Positions 1-9,172 are shown, counted from the first letter of the stretch. The stretch: 64,000 bases of DNA from Stutzerimonas decontaminans (GCF_000661915.1 NZ_CP007509.1:4415501-4479500), one strand, 5' to 3'. Numbers and translations: made by a program. The notes: a model not told the origin generated them from the letters alone.

Positions 1-1
1 C

Positions 2-313
2 TACAAGCTGTTCGATTCGATCCGTCTACTGCAGCGCGCCATGGACATGCTGCGCGAGCATTGCATCGAAGGCATCACCGCCAACGAAGACCGTTGCCGC
101 GAGCTGATGGAAAGCTCCATCGGCCTGATCACCGCGCTGAACCCCTACATCGGCTACGACAACAGCACCCGCCTGGCCCGCGAGGCGCTGCTCGGCGGCC
201 GCAGCGTGCTGGAGCTGGTGCGCGAAGAGCGGTTGCTGGACGACGCCATGCTGGCCGAGATCCTGCGCCCGGAAAACATGATCGCGCCACGCCTGGCACC
301 GCTGGCGGTCTGA
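2..313 (+). CDS. aspA: Aspartate ammonia-lyase, C-terminal part (gene starts before the window)
   Basis: The open frame enters from the left edge and gives about 103 residues ending in APLAV. The segment GITANEDRCRELM followed by ALNPYIGYDNSTRLA is characteristic of the C-terminal domain of the aspartase/fumarase superfamily, and its wording matches aspartase (aspartate to fumarate plus ammonia, cytoplasmic) better than fumarase. The catalytic core and the start lie outside the window. A strong terminator follows, then a dicarboxylate symporter, which fits a role in aspartate or C4-acid use. Class II fumarase is the main alternative but less likely. Confidence 0.85.
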   Translation, partial: YKLFDSIRLLQRAMDMLREHCIEGITANEDRCRELMESSIGLITALNPYIGYDNSTRLAREALLGGRSVLELVREERLLDDAMLAEILRPENMIAPRLAPLAV

Positions 314-321
314 TCATCCCT

Positions 322-351
322 GCGCCCGGCACATAGCCGGGCGCTTGCTTT
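322..351 (+). terminator. Rho-independent terminator after aspA
   Basis: A perfect 9-bp stem (GCGCCCGGC at 322-330, GCCGGGCGC at 336-344) with loop ACATA is followed by TTGCTTT. It lies 9 bases after the aspA stop codon and before the next gene. Confidence 0.8.
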
Positions 352-401
352 ACGGGCCGCCAGTCCGGCCCGTTCGCACAATAAAAACAACAGGAAAACC
401 C

Positions 402-1661
402 ATGACTCAGAGTACGACCCTCTCCGCTCCCCTGCGCCTGCTCGTCCGCCTGCCGCTCTGGCAGCAGATCCTCATTGGCCTCGCCCTCGGCGTCGCCGCC
501 GGCATGGCCTTCGGCGCAGACGCGCAGCTGCTGGCACCGATCGGCACGCTGTTTCTCAATGCGATCAAGATGCTCATCGTGCCGCTGGTGTTCGTCTCGC
601 TGGTGGCCGGCATCACCTCGATGCAGGACAGCGCCAAGCTTGGCCGTATCAGCCTGAAAACCATCGCCATCTATCTGGTGACCACCGCCTTCGCGGTCAG
701 CATCGGCCTGCTGTTCGGCGCGCTGTTCAGCCCCGGCGAAGGGATGAACATGGTCGCCAGTGGCAATGAACAGGCCAAGCAGGCGCCCTCGCTGGTGTCG
801 ATCCTGGTCGGCCTGGTGCCGGCCAATCCGGTCACCGCCTTTGCCGAAGGCAACATCCTGCAGATCATCGTTTTCGCCATCGCGCTGGGCGTGAGCATCA
901 ACCTGATCGGCGAGCGCGGCGCGCCGGCGGTGCGCCTGTTCGATGCGCTGGCCGAAACCTTCTACAAGCTCACTGACCTGGTGATGCGCGTCGCGCCGAT
1001 CGGCGTCTTCGCCCTGACCGCCGGTGTGGTCGGCAGCCATGGTGCCGAAGTGCTGCTGCCGCTGGCAGGCGTGATCGGGGTGATCTACCTGGCCAGCATC
1101 GCCCATGTACTGCTGGTCTACGGCGGGCTGCTCGGCCTGCTGGCGCGACTCAATCCGCTGCGTTTCTTCCAGGGCATCGCCCCGGCACTGGCGGTGGCAT
1201 TCAGTACGTCGAGCAGCTCCGGCACCCTGCCGGTGTCCATCGAGTGTGCACGCAAGAACCTCGGTGTATCGGAGGGTGTGGCGGGCTTCGTGCTGCCGGT
1301 GGGCGCGACCATCAACATGGACGGCACCGCGATCTATCAGGGCGTGCTCGCACTGTTCATCGCTCAGGCCTTCGGCATCGACCTCAGTGCCGGGCAGTAC
1401 GCGATGATCATCCTCACCGCGACGCTGGCCTCCATCGGCACCGCCGGCATCCCCGGCGCCGGGCTGATCATGCTCGGCCTGGTGCTCACCGCTGCCGGCC
1501 TGCCGCTGGAAGGCGTGGCGCTGATCGCCGGAATCGACCGCATCCTCGACATGGCGCGCACCACGGTGAACGTCGCCGGCGACCTGATGACCACCACCCT
1601 GGTCGGTCGTAGCGAGCAGGAGCTCGACCGCGCGATCTATGACAGCAGCAACAAGGAGTAA
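402..1661 (+). CDS. Dicarboxylate/amino acid:cation symporter (DAACS, GltP/DctA type)
   Basis: The 419-residue inner-membrane protein is expected to import glutamate, aspartate or C4-dicarboxylates with Na+ or H+. The family signatures are present: the serine-rich reentrant loop STSSSSGTLP, the NMDGTAIYQ motif of transmembrane segment 7, and the late segment RILDMARTTVNVAGD. Hydrophobic segments run along the whole length. The start ATG at 402 follows a short purine-rich stretch (caggaaaa) and leaves the usual N-terminus; an upstream in-frame start would add 19 non-conserved residues. It follows aspA, suggesting substrate supply for aspartase. Exact substrate cannot be told from sequence. Confidence 0.9.
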   Translation: MTQSTTLSAPLRLLVRLPLWQQILIGLALGVAAGMAFGADAQLLAPIGTLFLNAIKMLIVPLVFVSLVAGITSMQDSAKLGRISLKTIAIYLVTTAFAVSIGLLFGALFSPGEGMNMVASGNEQAKQAPSLVSILVGLVPANPVTAFAEGNILQIIVFAIALGVSINLIGERGAPAVRLFDALAETFYKLTDLVMRVAPIGVFALTAGVVGSHGAEVLLPLAGVIGVIYLASIAHVLLVYGGLLGLLARLNPLRFFQGIAPALAVAFSTSSSSGTLPVSIECARKNLGVSEGVAGFVLPVGATINMDGTAIYQGVLALFIAQAFGIDLSAGQYAMIILTATLASIGTAGIPGAGLIMLGLVLTAAGLPLEGVALIAGIDRILDMARTTVNVAGDLMTTTLVGRSEQELDRAIYDSSNKE

Positions 1662-1670
1662 CGGCGCGTG

Positions 1671-2489
1671 TCACTCGATGCCGAACAGCCCTTTCTCCAC
1701 ATGCGGCGTCGCCAGGCGCTCGCGGATCTCCGGGTCGATGCGCGGGTCGTCCGGGCTGTAGAGCATCACCTGGCGATAGGCACTGACCCGGTTGATCTCG
1801 CGGCCCAGGTATTCCCACACCACCGAGGTGCAGGCCGGTGTGCGGCGGTCGCCCGAGGAGACGCCGGTTTTCATTCCATTGAGGCGCGTAATGCGACTCT
1901 TGAAGCTGGGAATGAGGATGGTCTGGCTCATCTCGTTGAGCGTCAGCGATTCGTAGTCGATCAGGAACAGTCGGTCCTGCAGGCCGAAGGCCGCACCCAG
2001 GTAACGACAACGCACCCAGTCCTCGGCATCGCCGAGGGTCGGACTGGCGCGCTCCTGGCGTTCCTGACGCTCGAACAGGTAAAGCCCGTCCTCCTCGCGC
2101 AGGTGTACCAGCGACATCAGGATGCTGCCCGGCACCGACATGCAGTTGGCGTATTCGAAATAGTAGCCGCAATAGCGCGACAGGCTCGCGGCGTGCTCGC
2201 GCAACGGTTGCAGCAAGGTCAGCAGCGGATCGGTCCGCGGCAGCGCCTGCGCTTCCGGATGACGCGCGCCGACCAGGCGGGCGAACTGCTCGGGTGGCAT
2301 TTCCAGCTCGTAGCCCTCGACGCCGAAGAAGTCGCCGATGCGCTTGAGATTGAACGGCGTCGGTCGGCTCTGCCCGCCCAGGTACTTGTTGAACTGCGCC
2401 CGATTGATGGCCAGCTTGCGACATACCTCGGCAATCGAGCGGTAGTGGCTGCAGAGCAACTTGAGGTTTTCGGCGAGGTGGGAGGTCAC
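1671..2489 (-). CDS. XRE/Cro-like helix-turn-helix transcriptional regulator
   Basis: The 272-residue protein has an N-terminal helix-turn-helix in about residues 5-60 (SIAEVCRKLAINRAQFNKYLGG), typical of XRE-like DNA-binding domains. The C-terminal 200 residues match no domain I can name; they contain a run of aromatic residues (CGYYFEYANC) and could be a sensory domain. Start is GTG at 2489, preceded by AGGG. The gene converges with the dicarboxylate symporter (9 bp apart) and diverges from the alanine/glycine symporter, so either could be its target; this is inference only. Confidence 0.75.
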   Translation of the reverse strand: MTSHLAENLKLLCSHYRSIAEVCRKLAINRAQFNKYLGGQSRPTPFNLKRIGDFFGVEGYELEMPPEQFARLVGARHPEAQALPRTDPLLTLLQPLREHAASLSRYCGYYFEYANCMSVPGSILMSLVHLREEDGLYLFERQERQERASPTLGDAEDWVRCRYLGAAFGLQDRLFLIDYESLTLNEMSQTILIPSFKSRITRLNGMKTGVSSGDRRTPACTSVVWEYLGREINRVSAYRQVMLYSPDDPRIDPEIRERLATPHVEKGLFGIE

Positions 2490-2659
2490 GGGGATGCCCT
2501 GAAGTTTGGCGCGAGTGTCGCCAGTCTAGCATCAGGTCGCGCCACATCGCGGCCACCTGCGAAATTGTCCTGTCGCCGCTACTGTTGAAACATCCCCCGC
2601 TTGCACGGCGCAGCGGCGCGCGCCGGCACCCTAACAACGACAACAAGGTGAACATTGCC

Positions 2660-4081
2660 ATGCTCGACCTTCTGAATGACCTCATTTGGAGCAAGCTGCT
2701 GATCGTCATGCTGATCGGCCTCGGTCTGCTCTTCACGATTCGCTCCGGCTTCGTCCAGTTCCGCTATTTCGGCAACATGTTCACGATCTTCGGCCACGCC
2801 TTCGAGCGTCAGCCGGGACAACTCTCTTCCTTCCAGGCCCTGATGCTCTCGGTGGCCGGCCGCGTCGGTGCGGGCAATATCGCCGGCGTCTCGGTGGCGA
2901 TCATGCTCGGTGGCCCGGGCGCGATCTTCTGGATGTGGGTGGTGGCGCTGGTAGGTATGGCGACCAGCTACTTCGAGTGTTCGCTGGCGCAGCTGTACAA
3001 GCGTCGCGAGCCGGACGGCACCTACCGCGGCGGCCCGGCGTTCTACATCCAGCATGGCCTCGGTCAGCGCTGGTTGGGCATCGTGGTGTCGATCCTGCTG
3101 CTGATGACCTTCGGCTTCGGCTTCAACGCCGTGCAGTCGTTCACCGTCGCCAGCTCGCTGCATGACACCTTCGGCGTACCGACCGTGGCCAGCGGCATCG
3201 CGCTGACGCTGGTGATCGCCGGCATCATCTTCGGCGGCATCCGCCGTATCGCCAAGTGGGCGGACGTGCTGGTACCCGTCATGGCGTTCTCCTACCTGGC
3301 CATGGCGCTGTTCGTCATCGGCAGCAATTTCAGCGCGATTCCGGAAACCTTCGGCCTGATCTTCCGTAGCGCCTTCGGTCTGGAGCAGGCGTTCGCCGGC
3401 GGCATTGGCGCGGCGATCCTGATGGGCGTCAAGCGTGGCCTGTTCTCCAACGAGGCGGGCCTGGGCAGCGCGCCAAACGTCGCCGCGGTCGCCGAGGTCA
3501 AGCACCCGGTGGCGCAGGGCATCGTGCAGTCGCTCTCGGTGTTCATCGACACCATCATCCTGTGCAGCTGCACCGCGCTGATCATCCTGCTCTCCGGTGT
3601 CTACGAGCCGGGCATGGACCAGGCCGGCGTGGTGCTGACCCAGACCGCCGTCGCGGCCGTCGTCGGCGAGTGGGGCCGGGTGTTCGTCAGCGTCGCGCTG
3701 CTGCTGTTCGTGTTCACCACGCTGATCTACAACTACTATCTGGGCGAGAACGCGCTGGGCTTCTTCACCGAGAAGCGCATGCCGGTGGTGATCTATCGCA
3801 TCCTGGTGGTCATCCTCGTGCTCTGGGGTTCGGTGCAGGACCTGGGCACCGTGTTCGCCTTCGCCGACGTGACCATGGGCCTGCTGGCGATCGCCAACCT
3901 GATCGCCGTGGCCCTGCTGTTCAAGGTCGGCCTGCGTCTGATGCGCGACTACGACCGGCAGATCCGCGCCGGCATCGAACAGCCCGTGCTCGATCCGAAG
4001 GACTTCGCCGACCTGGATCTCGACCCGGCCGTGTGGAAGGCGAACATGCCTGCCACGCCCGACGCCACCGAGCGCCGCTAA
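2660..4081 (+). CDS. Alanine/glycine:cation symporter (AGCS family)
   Basis: The 473-residue integral membrane protein belongs to the AGCS sodium:alanine/glycine symporters. The diagnostic motifs are RVGAGNIAGVSVAI near residue 75 and GLFSNEAGLGSAPN near residue 260, with about ten hydrophobic segments. ATG 2660 is chosen because AAGGTG lies 8-13 bases upstream and the protein then starts with the usual short amphipathic segment MLDLLNDLIWSKLL; an in-frame start 75 bases upstream would add a basic, non-conserved stretch. It sits upstream of asparaginase on the same strand, 100 bp away with a hairpin between. Confidence 0.92.
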   Translation: MLDLLNDLIWSKLLIVMLIGLGLLFTIRSGFVQFRYFGNMFTIFGHAFERQPGQLSSFQALMLSVAGRVGAGNIAGVSVAIMLGGPGAIFWMWVVALVGMATSYFECSLAQLYKRREPDGTYRGGPAFYIQHGLGQRWLGIVVSILLLMTFGFGFNAVQSFTVASSLHDTFGVPTVASGIALTLVIAGIIFGGIRRIAKWADVLVPVMAFSYLAMALFVIGSNFSAIPETFGLIFRSAFGLEQAFAGGIGAAILMGVKRGLFSNEAGLGSAPNVAAVAEVKHPVAQGIVQSLSVFIDTIILCSCTALIILLSGVYEPGMDQAGVVLTQTAVAAVVGEWGRVFVSVALLLFVFTTLIYNYYLGENALGFFTEKRMPVVIYRILVVILVLWGSVQDLGTVFAFADVTMGLLAIANLIAVALLFKVGLRLMRDYDRQIRAGIEQPVLDPKDFADLDLDPAVWKANMPATPDATERR

Positions 4082-4097
4082 ACGCTCCGCCGCGACC

Positions 4098-4132
4098 GGC
4101 CAGCCCCGTGCGCAACTGCGCACGGGCTGGCC
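4098..4132 (+). terminator. Terminator-like hairpin after the AGCS symporter
   Basis: GGCCAGCCCC-GTGCGC pairs with GCGCAC-GGGCTGGCC around loop AACT, with a single bulged C. There is no T-tract after it, so it may be an attenuator or a stabilising 3' hairpin rather than a true intrinsic terminator. Confidence 0.5.
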
Positions 4133-4181
4133 CATCCGCCTGATTTCCTGATGGCCTGCGCCGAACGAGCGAGGTGCGCGT

Positions 4182-5165
4182 GTGAACCAACCAATCGAAC
4201 GCCTGCTGGTGCTCTACACCGGGGGCACCATCGGCATGCAACAGAGCGCCGCCGGCTTGATGCCGGCCTCCGGTTTCGAAGCCCGCCTGCGGGCGCAGCA
4301 AGCGCTGGAAACCGGGCCACTGCCGAGCTGGAGCTTCCGCGAACTGCAGCCACTGCTGGACAGCGCCAACATGCAGCCAAGTCACTGGCTGCAGATGGCG
4401 ACCGCCGTCCGCGAAGCCGTAGCGCAGGGCGATTGCGATGCGGTGCTGTTACTGCACGGTACCGACACCCTGGCCTACAGCGCCGCTGCGTTGTCTTTCC
4501 TGCTGCTCGATCTTGAGATACCCGTTCTGCTTACCGGCGCAATGCTGCCGGCGGGAAGCCCGGGCAGCGATGCCTGGCCCAACCTGTTCGGTTCCATGCG
4601 CGCATTGCAGGCGGGTCGCGTTGAGGGCGTGCGGCTGTTCTTCAACGGCGTGCTGCTGCACGGCGCGCGGGTCAGCAAACTGCGCAGCGATGCGTTCGAT
4701 GCCTTTGCCGAAGCACCGCGCAAACGGTCGGCTGCAGCCGCCAGCGAACACCCGCCCATGCTGCTGCCGCAGCAGCCGGCCCAGGTCGTGATATTGCCAC
4801 TGTATCCCGGCGTCGGCGCCGCGCAGGTCCAGGCGCTGGTCGCCAGTGGCGCTCAGGCGCTGCTGCTCGAGTGCTATGGCAGCGGCACCGGCCCGGCGGA
4901 CGACGCCCCGTTCATCGAAGCGCTGCGCCAGGCGCATCGACAGGGCGTGGTGCTGGCGGCGATCAGCCAGTGCCCGGGCGGCCATGTCGACTTTGGGGTA
5001 TATGCCACCGGCAGCGGCCTGCGCGATGCCGGCCTGGTCTCCGGCGGTGGCATGACCCGCGAAGCGGCACTGGGCAAGCTGTTTGCGCTGCTCACGGCGG
5101 GACTGAACCAGGCCCAGGTGGAACACTGGTTCTGCCGCGACATCTGCGGCGAAATGGCCGACTGA
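4182..5165 (+). CDS. L-asparaginase
   Basis: The 327-residue enzyme hydrolyses asparagine to aspartate and ammonia. Both asparaginase threonine signatures are present: YTGGTIG near residue 12 and LLLHGTDTLAYSA near residue 87. The C-terminal domain contains LLECYGSGTGP and the AISQCPGG segment. No signal peptide is visible, so it should be cytoplasmic (type I-like length). Start is GTG 4182 with GAGG about 8 bases upstream. Its product aspartate would feed aspartase and, eventually, the aspartokinase route used by the ectoine genes. I do not assign ansA or ansB because the sequence alone does not separate them. Confidence 0.9.
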   Translation: MNQPIERLLVLYTGGTIGMQQSAAGLMPASGFEARLRAQQALETGPLPSWSFRELQPLLDSANMQPSHWLQMATAVREAVAQGDCDAVLLLHGTDTLAYSAAALSFLLLDLEIPVLLTGAMLPAGSPGSDAWPNLFGSMRALQAGRVEGVRLFFNGVLLHGARVSKLRSDAFDAFAEAPRKRSAAAASEHPPMLLPQQPAQVVILPLYPGVGAAQVQALVASGAQALLLECYGSGTGPADDAPFIEALRQAHRQGVVLAAISQCPGGHVDFGVYATGSGLRDAGLVSGGGMTREAALGKLFALLTAGLNQAQVEHWFCRDICGEMAD

Positions 5166-5289
5166 AACCCTCCGCCGCGGCAGAATGCGCGCTGTCCCGC
5201 AGCGCGGATGCTGCCAACTGGCGGCAGGCGCCTGGCACCGCTACCCTTGCATACGCCAACAATAAAAAAAGCGTCAAGGAGCCGATGCC

Positions 5290-6099
5290 ATGGCCAGATC
5301 CCGAACTGCCGGGGCGCTGTTCGCCCTGCTCATCAGCGCTGCATGCACCGCCCAAGCTGACCTGCCTGCCAACTACCAGATCACCCTGCAAACCGACAGC
5401 TTCCCGCCCTTCAACATGGGTCCCAACAGCAAGGGTTTCGCCCGCGGCGACGATGTGCAAGGCATCGATGCCGATACGGTGCGCGATATCTTTCGCCGCG
5501 CCGGCATCGCCTACAACCTGACCCTGCGCGGCCCGTGGAACCGGCTCTACGAGCAGACCCAGCAACAGCCGGCCCACGGCCTGTTCTCGGTGGCGCGCAC
5601 GCCGCAGAACGCCGGCCAGTTTAAGTGGGTCGGGCCCTTGGCCCACCACGCCAGCGTGCTGCTGGCACCGGCCGACAGTGGCCTGAAGTTCGACAGCCTG
5701 GAGCAGGCTCAGAGCTACCAGATCGGCGGCCACGCCAACGGCAGTGTCAGCCTGTTCCTGGAAAGCCAGGGCATCCGCACCAGCAACAGTCTCAACGACG
5801 CCGAAAACCTGCGCAAACTGCTGACCGGGCGCATCGACCTGTGGGCGGTGGCCGATCCGGTGTGGCGCCATTACGCGCGGTTGCAGGGCATCGATGAAAG
5901 CCAGCTGCGCATAGCGCTGAGCTATCGCAGCGAGCCGCTGTATCTGGCGCTGAGCCCTGATACACCGGACGAGGTCGTCAGTCGCCTACAGCAGGCGCTC
6001 GACGACGTGATCGCCGAAGGCTACGCCGGCTGCAGCAAGACCCCGGATCTCTGTTATCTGATCCAGGAGCGCGGCAACGCGCTGGCCGGCAACCGCTGA
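5290..6099 (+). CDS. Periplasmic amino-acid-type solute-binding protein (SBP_bac_3 family)
   Basis: The 269-residue protein begins with a signal peptide (basic MARSRTAG, hydrophobic ALFALLISA, likely cleavage after AQA near residue 23). The mature part reads ITLQTDSFPPFN, then GIDADTVRDIFRRAG and later LRKLLTGRIDLWAV, the pattern of family 3 periplasmic binding proteins. AAGGAG precedes the ATG at a suitable distance. No permease or ATPase gene is adjacent, so it may be an orphan binding protein serving another transporter or a receptor. Ligand unknown. Confidence 0.8.
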   Translation: MARSRTAGALFALLISAACTAQADLPANYQITLQTDSFPPFNMGPNSKGFARGDDVQGIDADTVRDIFRRAGIAYNLTLRGPWNRLYEQTQQQPAHGLFSVARTPQNAGQFKWVGPLAHHASVLLAPADSGLKFDSLEQAQSYQIGGHANGSVSLFLESQGIRTSNSLNDAENLRKLLTGRIDLWAVADPVWRHYARLQGIDESQLRIALSYRSEPLYLALSPDTPDEVVSRLQQALDDVIAEGYAGCSKTPDLCYLIQERGNALAGNR

Positions 6100-6125
6100 G
6101 CCGTCGCCTCGTCGCCGGGCGGGCC

Positions 6126-6824
6126 TCAGCTCACCTGATAGCGCGCCCGCGGCGTGGCCATCGGCAGCGGGCCGTCGCCGACCAGGCGGAACTCGCCCTT
6201 CTCCGCATCGTAGGCGCGAATCTCGCTGGTCCCGATGTTGTATACCCAGCCGTGGATGAACAGCTGACCGCTGGCCAGCCGCGCCGCCACCGAGGGATGG
6301 GTGCGCAGGTGATCGAGCTGCGCCACGACGTTTTCCTCAGTGAGGATGCCGAGAGTGTTGTGATCGGCGCAGCCGCAATTCTGCTCGACGACGATCTTTG
6401 CCACCTCGGCATGTCGTAACCAACCCTTGACCGTCGGCATGCGCTCCAGCTGAGCCGGGTTGAGTACCGCCTTCATCGCGCCGCAGTCGGAATGGCCGCA
6501 GACGATGATGTGCTGCACCCCAAGCGCCATCACGGCGAACTCGATGGCGGTCGATACGCCACCGTTCATCTGTCCGTAGGGCGGCACCACGTTGCCGACA
6601 TTGCGGGTGACGAACAGGTCACCGGGCGAGCTCTGGGTGATCAGCTCGGGGATGATCCGCGAGTCGGCACAGGTGATGAACATGGCCCGCGGCGTCTGCT
6701 CGTAGGCGAGCTTTTCGAACAGTTCGCGCTGCTCGGGATAGACCTCTTCGCGGAAGCGTTTAACGCCCGAGACGATGTGTTCGAGGGCCTCCTGGGCCGT
6801 TTCGCTCTTCTTGCCGTCATTCAT
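6126..6824 (-). CDS. Beta-class carbonic anhydrase
   Basis: The 232-residue enzyme interconverts CO2 and bicarbonate in the cytoplasm. The zinc ligands and catalytic dyad are visible: C52 and the D54-R56 dyad in TCADSR, H111 and C114 in CGHSDCGAM. GDLFVTRNVGN is also typical. ATG 6824 is used; an in-frame extension of 31 residues upstream is arginine-rich and unlike the family. It is the last gene of a possible minus-strand unit with glutaminase, SbtB-like protein and SbtA, so its job may be to set the HCO3- pool used by pyruvate carboxylase further upstream. Confidence 0.95.
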   Translation of the reverse strand: MNDGKKSETAQEALEHIVSGVKRFREEVYPEQRELFEKLAYEQTPRAMFITCADSRIIPELITQSSPGDLFVTRNVGNVVPPYGQMNGGVSTAIEFAVMALGVQHIIVCGHSDCGAMKAVLNPAQLERMPTVKGWLRHAEVAKIVVEQNCGCADHNTLGILTEENVVAQLDHLRTHPSVAARLASGQLFIHGWVYNIGTSEIRAYDAEKGEFRLVGDGPLPMATPRARYQVS

Positions 6825-6876
6825 GCTTGGTTCTCTCCAGAGGAATTCGAAGGGTGGGCGCCGCCGCAACGGCGCC

Positions 6877-7785
6877 TCAGAAGATGGACCAGCCGATACG
6901 CTGCGACAGCGCCTCAAGGGCGGCCATGCCGATCAGCGAGTTGCCCGCGGCGTTGAGTTCCGGCGACCAGACGCAGACGGTAAAGCGTCCCGGCACCACC
7001 GCAACGATGCCGCCACCGACCCCGCTCTTGCCGGGCAGGCCGACCCGATAGGCGAAGTTGCCAGCCTCGTCGTAAAGGCCGCTGGTGGCCATGATCGCGT
7101 TGACCTGCTTGGCCTGACGCGGTGCCAGCATCCTCTCGCCACTCTGCGGGCAGGCACCGTCACGGGCGAGGAAGGCGAATGCGCGGGCCAGGTCGACGCA
7201 GTTCATGCGCAGCGCACAGTGATGAAAATAGCTGCGCAACACCGCCTCCACATCGTTGTGGAAGTTGCCGAAGGCCTGCATCAGATAGGCCATGGCGGCG
7301 TTGCGCGCGCGGTGCTGGTATTCGGACTCGGCGACGCGGGTGTCGGAGACGATCAGCCGATTGCCGGACAGATGCCGGACGAAATCGCGCATCGACAGCT
7401 CCGGGGTGGCGAAGCGCGACTGATTGACGTCGCAGATCACCAATGCCCCGGCATTGATGAAGGGGTTGCGCGGACGACCGCGCTCGAACTCGAGCTGCAC
7501 CAGCGAATTGAACGGCTGCCCGGAAGGCTCGTGGCCCAGCCGCTCCCACAACGACTCGCCGCGGTGCCCGATGGCCTGCACCAGGCTGAAGACCTTGGAA
7601 ATGCTCTGGATCGAGAACGGCGTCTGCGCATCGCCGGCCTCGAACACTTCGCCATCGGCACTGCACACGGCGATGCCCATCTGGTTGGGCGCCACATCGG
7701 CCAGTGCCGGGATGTAGCTGGCTACTCGGCCTTGCCCGAGCAGTGGGCGCACCTCGTCGAGAATCTCCTGCAGCAGGGCATGCAT
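6877..7785 (-). CDS. glsA: Glutaminase
   Basis: The 302-residue enzyme hydrolyses glutamine to glutamate and ammonia. It has the serine-beta-lactamase-like SxxK motif (S61-x-x-K64 in SIQSISK), PFNSLVQLE and [13 protein letters not shown]. Start ATG 7785 is preferred because GGAG lies 6 bases upstream and 302 residues is the length I recall for the Pseudomonas enzyme; an ATG 12 bases earlier (7797) is also in frame. It lies 64 bp after the SbtB-like gene and 52 bp before the carbonic anhydrase, all on the same strand, so co-transcription is plausible. Ammonia from glutamine could matter for local pH/bicarbonate balance, but that is speculation. Confidence 0.93.
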   Translation of the reverse strand: MHALLQEILDEVRPLLGQGRVASYIPALADVAPNQMGIAVCSADGEVFEAGDAQTPFSIQSISKVFSLVQAIGHRGESLWERLGHEPSGQPFNSLVQLEFERGRPRNPFINAGALVICDVNQSRFATPELSMRDFVRHLSGNRLIVSDTRVAESEYQHRARNAAMAYLMQAFGNFHNDVEAVLRSYFHHCALRMNCVDLARAFAFLARDGACPQSGERMLAPRQAKQVNAIMATSGLYDEAGNFAYRVGLPGKSGVGGGIVAVVPGRFTVCVWSPELNAAGNSLIGMAALEALSQRIGWSIF

Positions 7786-7849
7786 TGGCAACTCCATCGG
7801 TTCCGGATGGAGGGTGGACGCCCGGAGATCGTGGGGCATCACAGGCGGG

Positions 7850-8152
7850 TCAGAACTTCTCGGGCCGCAGCACTTCGACCTCGGCCAGGTAGCAGACCAT
7901 GGCGAAATGCTCGTAATAACGGGCCTGCAGGTGTTCGGCGATACGCTCGGCGATCTCGCGGCTGCAAATCACCTCCAGGCGGATATTGCCGTCGGTGTCC
8001 CAGCCGGCACTGCGTACGCCGCGGCTGCCGCTGCCACGGGCGTCCGACAGCGTCCAGCCAGGTGCACCGAGAGTCTTCAGGTCGGCAACGAGTTTGTGTT
8101 CCAGCGCTGCCTCGCAGATCACGGTCAGCAGCGTGCGGTTGTGCGCGTTCAT
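7850..8152 (-). CDS. PII-like regulator of the SbtB type
   Basis: The 100-residue protein has the PII-like fold pattern: a first strand [14 protein letters not shown], the conserved [12 protein letters not shown] before a short T-loop, then [20 protein letters not shown] and a final strand with EVEVL. These segments line up with cyanobacterial SbtB (GSRNVRS, then an EI...AEEIAD stretch, then AEVL). It lies one base after sbtA. In cyanobacteria SbtB binds adenine nucleotides and gates SbtA; the same is inferred here. The T-loop region is short and the C-terminal cysteine-containing tail of cyanobacterial SbtB is replaced by RPEKF, so redox control by that tail is unlikely. Confidence 0.85.
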   Translation of the reverse strand: MNAHNRTLLTVICEAALEHKLVADLKTLGAPGWTLSDARGSGSRGVRSAGWDTDGNIRLEVICSREIAERIAEHLQARYYEHFAMVCYLAEVEVLRPEKF

Positions 8153-8153
8153 C

Positions 8154-9095
8154 TCAGAACCCCCAGGCGATCAGCCGCTCGGCCAGGGCCAGGTAGAGCG
8201 GTATGCCGATCAGGATGTTGAACGGAAAGGTGATGCCCAGCGAAGCGGTCAGCGACAGTGACGGATTGGCTTCCGGCACCGCCAGGCGCATTGCCGCGGG
8301 CACCGCGATGTAGGACGCACTGGCGGCCAGGGTGGCGAGCATCGCCGTACCGCCCACCGACAAGCCCATGAAGCGCGCCAGCATGGCGCCGACCAGCGCG
8401 CCGATCAGTGGCATGATCAGGGCAAAGGCGGCGAGCTTGATCCCGTAACGCTTGAGCGAGCCCAGCTGACCGGAGGCAATCAGGCCCATCTCCAGCAGGA
8501 AGAACGCCAGCACCGGTTTGAACATGCTGGTGTACAGCGGTTCCAGCGGCTTGATCGCTTCCTTGCCGGCGATCGCGCCGATCAGCAGGCCACCCAGCAG
8601 CAGCATGATGCTCTTGCCGAGGAAGATTTCGCGGCCCAGCTCCTTCCAGTCGGTGTCACGCGAGACGCCCTTGGCCAGCAGGATGCCGACCAAGATCGCC
8701 GGAATCTCGAGGATCGCCACGAACAGCGGCATGTAGCTTTCGAAGAAGATTTCCCGCGCCGCCAGATAGGCCACCACCACGGCGAAGGTACCCGCGCTCA
8801 CCGAACCGTAGTGCGCCGCCACCGCCGCCGCGTTGACCCGGTCGAAGCGCAGCCCGCGCAGCAGGATGAAGGCCAGGATCGGCAATAGCACGCCCAACGC
8901 CAAGACCAGCAGCGACTGGCCGAGCAATGCAGCACTGGCCTGCTCGGCCAGCTCCACGCCACCGTGCAGACCGATCGCCAGCAGCAGGATGATCGACAGC
9001 GTCTCGTAGAGCGCCGGCGGCAGTTTCAACTCGCTCTTCACCAGGCCGGCAAACAGGCCGAAGACGAAGAACAGCACTACTGGGTCGATACCCAT
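8154..9095 (-). CDS. Sodium-dependent bicarbonate transporter family permease (SbtA-like)
   Basis: The 313-residue inner-membrane protein has about ten hydrophobic segments in two repeats. The N-terminus (PVVLFFVFGLFAGLVKSELKLP) and segments such as AAHYGSVSAGTFAVVVAYL and ATLAASASYIAVPAAMRLAVPEANP are characteristic of the SbtA family (formerly DUF897). The pairing with a PII-like gene one base downstream supports the SbtA-SbtB assignment. Expected role: Na+-coupled bicarbonate uptake, though heterotroph members are poorly characterised and another anion is possible. It appears to be the first gene of a minus-strand unit that continues through glsA to carbonic anhydrase. Confidence 0.88.
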   Translation of the reverse strand: MGIDPVVLFFVFGLFAGLVKSELKLPPALYETLSIILLLAIGLHGGVELAEQASAALLGQSLLVLALGVLLPILAFILLRGLRFDRVNAAAVAAHYGSVSAGTFAVVVAYLAAREIFFESYMPLFVAILEIPAILVGILLAKGVSRDTDWKELGREIFLGKSIMLLLGGLLIGAIAGKEAIKPLEPLYTSMFKPVLAFFLLEMGLIASGQLGSLKRYGIKLAAFALIMPLIGALVGAMLARFMGLSVGGTAMLATLAASASYIAVPAAMRLAVPEANPSLSLTASLGITFPFNILIGIPLYLALAERLIAWGF

Positions 9096-9148
9096 CTACA
9101 GCCTCCACAGCTTGGACATTGGACCGATCCCTGGCAGGCACTGGCTCG

Positions 9149-9172
9149 AAAAAAAGGAGCCGCATGGGCTCC
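9149..9172 (-). terminator. Rho-independent terminator after pycB
   Basis: On the minus strand GGAGCC (9172-9167) and GGCTCC (9161-9156) form a stem around a 5-base loop, followed by seven T (9155-9149). It lies about 120 bases after the pycB stop and before sbtA, so the pyc genes and the sbtA group are probably separate transcripts. Confidence 0.85.

Noticed and set aside
129..1106. 325-codon minus-strand frame across aspA and the dicarboxylate symporter
   Set aside because: It is antisense to two clear genes, rich in Q/R/H/A/G residues as expected from the reverse reading of GC-rich codons, and has no recognisable domain.
2579..4135. 518-codon minus-strand frame opposite the AGCS symporter
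   Set aside because: Hydrophilic, H/Q/D/E-rich mirror of a membrane protein; a typical antisense artefact.
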